Below, one piece after another: positions 61,383 through 64,000 of a DNA stretch of 64,000 bases. The position numbers were made by a program, and so were the translations under genes. The notes below the pieces were generated by a model, which did no database searches, was not told the origin of the DNA, and saw only the letters and a list, made by a program, of their open reading frames with translations. Position 1 is the first letter of the stretch. Each line of letters begins with the position of its first letter. The DNA is from Trichoplax adhaerens (Eukaryota > Placozoa > Uniplacotomia > Trichoplacea > Trichoplacidae): the NCBI RefSeq assembly GCF_000150275.1, contig NW_002060959.1, forward strand, positions 27,597 through 91,596, read 5' to 3'.

Positions 61383-62682
61383 GTAACTAGCATATTATTT
61401 TTATACTTAAGCTAACTTAGGGCCCTTGTTAATTTATAATTTGATTATTTAATTACCGAGAGTAATGAAACTTAACCATTTTACCAATATCCCTCAAAAT
61501 TACTTTTTACGAAATTTACGGTCTACCTATAACAAAGTTGTCTTTAATTTTGGAAGAAACTTCGCACTAGAAGTTATCATAGCTAAACTAAAATAAATTA
61601 CGATTAATTAATTGATGTTCTATCTTACTTGAAATTATCCCTTTAGTAAGATTAGATTTGCTGTAAGTAAATAGCTGCTGCCGCTAACTGGAGTTATATC
61701 GTAACTATAGACTGCCGTTTGTGCATACTGTATACACTGTTTTAGTTGTTTGACTCATCGATATCTCTTAGGTATAAAATTTATTGATGAAATCAATAAA
61801 TACAGTGATAGTAGGGATTGCAACCGATAATTAACGATTATGAAACAACCTTAATATTTTAAATCATTTTTAAGGAACTATTTTAGCGTATCGCTGTATT
61901 TATAATCATCAGCAGTCTAAATTGGTGAATGAATCGCGTTGAACTTAAAATTCTTAATTCTACTATCTTTACAATATAATTTGTTAGTTACTCGTGTAAA
62001 TGGCACCATGTATGCAGTAAATATGACTGAGCTTTCTCCCTATCTCCAATACACTGTACTAATACATCAACATTGGGCTATAGTTATTGCATATTTCCGT
62101 GAATTAGATTAAAACTTTGCTATTGCTTTATTAATTGATTGATTTGAAAAAATAATGTAATCGAAGGTTACTATAAATTTTAAAACTTTCTAACATGTTT
62201 CAGAAGCATCAGTTTACATCAAATGTATTTTGCGCTATTTTTCTTAATCTTTACCTTTTAATAAGCAGGAAAGATTTTTAGCATTTTCGTGAGTTATAGC
62301 AAAATAATTATTAATGAATAAGATACTAATTTTTCGACACAGATTATCCCAAAATAATTACGCATCCCCGACCACCTATCCCTACTAGGTCTATACAGTA
62401 CGTAACCTTTAATGCTCACCACTACTGAAGTTTTCCATTGTTATTTCCCAATATGTTAAAGCATTAAAAAACTCATCAAAGGCTCTATCGCCAATCTAAG
62501 GCAAAACATCCAATAAATCGTAAACTTTTCTATAAAACAAAATTAAATAATTACGATAACTGCTCTCCGACTACCAAATTTATTCTTGCAGTAAATAAAT
62601 AAACTACTAATTTAGCTTGCCATCGCATATTAGAATAGAATATTGTTTAACAGTTACTGAACATGTACTATATAAAAACTCC
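61383..62682. other. Third, diverged partial copy of the CARD-gene intron
   Basis: 61690-62350 aligns with 48990-49650 (the intron after the CARD exon) but is much more diverged than copies A and B. 61560-61690 also matches 11975-12110 in the first Death-domain gene. No exon was found in this part. Confidence 0.65.
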
Positions 62683-62948
62683 TTACTCAAAAGCCATCGA
62701 TTTAGATTTGATTGTTTGTTTGTGGTATGACATTAATATATTCGCTCCTAGTAAATATTCACATATTGGTGAGATTTGATGGTAACATTTTTGAGCAAGT
62801 AACATACGACTGGCTCTTAGGATTTTACGATATTCTTGAGTCACTGATCCTGAGGACGTTTTGGGTGGCTTATCTAAAATATTAAATAGATTTTTAAGTT
62901 CGAGAAAAGCTACAGTTCTGATAGAAGCTGTATCTGTTTCTCTTTGCG
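62683..62948 (-). CDS. Unidentified terminal exon
   Basis: A minus-strand frame without an early ATG opens after an AG acceptor (GAATTAG, exon start 62948) and runs 87 codons to TAA at 62683. It encodes QRETDTASIRTVAFLELKNL, then NILDKPPKTSSG, then EYRKILRASRMLLAQKCYH. Codon use and the mixed, charged helical composition look like real protein, unlike the surrounding sequence. I do not recognise the family. Sequence just upstream (63060-62960) is also open in other frames, so a short intron or a frameshift may separate it from a further exon. Confidence 0.35.
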
Positions 62949-63162
62949 CTAATTCGAATTACAAACGGTTGTATTTAAGATAAACCCTTTATACTCCGAA
63001 TAAAGCTCAACCAGGTGATCCATGATAATCCCATTTTCTGGTAGAAATAACAATAAAGCGATTAGAGTAGAGAATAGTACGATAACTACATAATGAATCT
63101 AGATTTTCAATTCATAGTTTTATTATACTCAACTAAATCAATAGTTGGTAATTTCAGATTAT

Positions 63163-63415
63163 CATGTAAAACGAATAGCTCTAAGGTAGTAATTTCTACA
63201 GAGTACTGATTTTTGAAATAGCATTCGTTATATCGCTAAGGGTGGCCACTAGGCTTTTCAATTTTGATTGATATAAAACTGTGATGAAAATTGAATTAAC
63301 ATAGAATCTTTATAGAGTTTTCTACACAGCCATTTTGATTGTTACATTTTCTTATAACGGTTGTTATTGACAGAGCAAGCTTTGCTTGCATACGCTAGCG
63401 ATCCTTAGACACATT
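63163..63415 (+). repeat. 254-bp direct repeat, copy 1
   Basis: Matches 63747-64000 along its length with few differences, offset 584. Contains the hairpin GCAAGCTTTGCTTGC near its end. Confidence 0.92.
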
Positions 63416-63746
63416 ATAATGATTGGTATAGAATTGATCACAGTACTAAGGACATTGTAACGCACTGTAGATATTTTACAGTACCAGCTAATCTTAACTT
63501 GGTATGTCCATCACTGTACTGTACAATAATTATCATAATGTACTTTGGATTATTAACTAATCTTAATATAGCATAGTACATTACTATTACCGGGATATAT
63601 ATAATATCGAATGATAATCCCACCCATCCTCCCTTGAAATGAGCAGCGTGGGGGTATTTATACTACTGTTAAATGACTCTGATTATGGGTTCATTTCAAT
63701 AGGTCAGTATAAGATTCTTACAGTACTTTTAACCTAAAGATTTCTT

Positions 63747-64000
63747 CATGTAAAACGAATAGCTCTAAGGTAGTAATTTCTGCAGAGTACTTATTATTAA
63801 AATAGTATTCGTTATATCGCTAAGGGTGGCCACTGGGCCTTTAAATTTTGATTTCATGTAATATTCTGATGAAAATTGAATAAACATAGAATCTTTATAG
63901 AGTTTTCTATACAGCCATTTTGATTGTTACATTTTCTTATAACGGTTGTTATCGACAGAGCAAGCTTTGCTTGCATACGACAGCGATCCTTAGACACATA
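63747..64000 (+). repeat. 254-bp direct repeat, copy 2
   Basis: Second copy of the repeat at 63163-63415, cut by the window edge. Further copies may follow. Confidence 0.92.

Noticed and set aside
63163-63200. CTCTAAGGTAG-like string resembling part of large-subunit rRNA
   Set aside because: The match is about ten bases and the neighbouring sequence does not continue it.

Overview
The window is animal nuclear DNA: AT-rich, intron-bearing (GT...AG introns), with long intergenic stretches and one assembly gap (1379-2209). A complete animal-type fatty acid synthase, a cnidarian/placozoan-like secreted protein family and many Death-domain, CARD and Roc-COR exons point to an early-branching metazoan. 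A placozoan such as Trichoplax is my best guess, from general knowledge and not from a search.

Layout. 1-11 kb is mostly non-coding but holds decayed gene pieces: the 3' end of a fibrinogen-like gene (2.75-3.2 kb), a broken glutathione S-transferase (4.4-5.1 kb, minus), an LTR-like stretch (5.26-5.75 kb), a copy of the 3' end of the FASN gene (6.26-6.86 kb) and a tRNA-like relic (9.3 kb). 11.1-14.4 kb (plus) is a gene with three Death domains. 16.8-25.4 kb (minus) is the seven-exon FASN gene, which joins in frame to 2551 residues. 25.4-27.9 kb is a repeat- and palindrome-rich region without a recognisable gene. 27.9-36.5 kb (plus) is an array of secreted fibrinogen-like genes: two decayed copies and two intact ones. 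38.8-40.7 kb (minus) is a Death-domain gene with a tandemly duplicated linker exon. 43.0-46.4 kb (minus) is a Death domain-Roc-COR GTPase gene. 48.4-53.2 kb and 56.1-61.4 kb (plus) are two CARD genes made by a recent tandem duplication. The right edge has an unidentified terminal exon (62.68-62.95 kb, minus) and a 254-bp direct repeat.

The most interesting feature is the set of Death-fold loci. Every internal exon I could define (Death domain, CARD donor, Roc-COR acceptor, and short linker exons of 30, 33, 42, 63, 84 and 108 nt) follows the same splice phase: one base of a codon before the donor and two after the acceptor. All these exons can therefore be swapped without breaking frame. Paralogous copies of the same linker and Death-domain exons recur in separate genes on both strands. 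This looks like a local exon-shuffling factory for death-fold and ROCO-type signalling proteins, probably of the apoptosis or innate-immunity class. Function is inferred from the domains alone.
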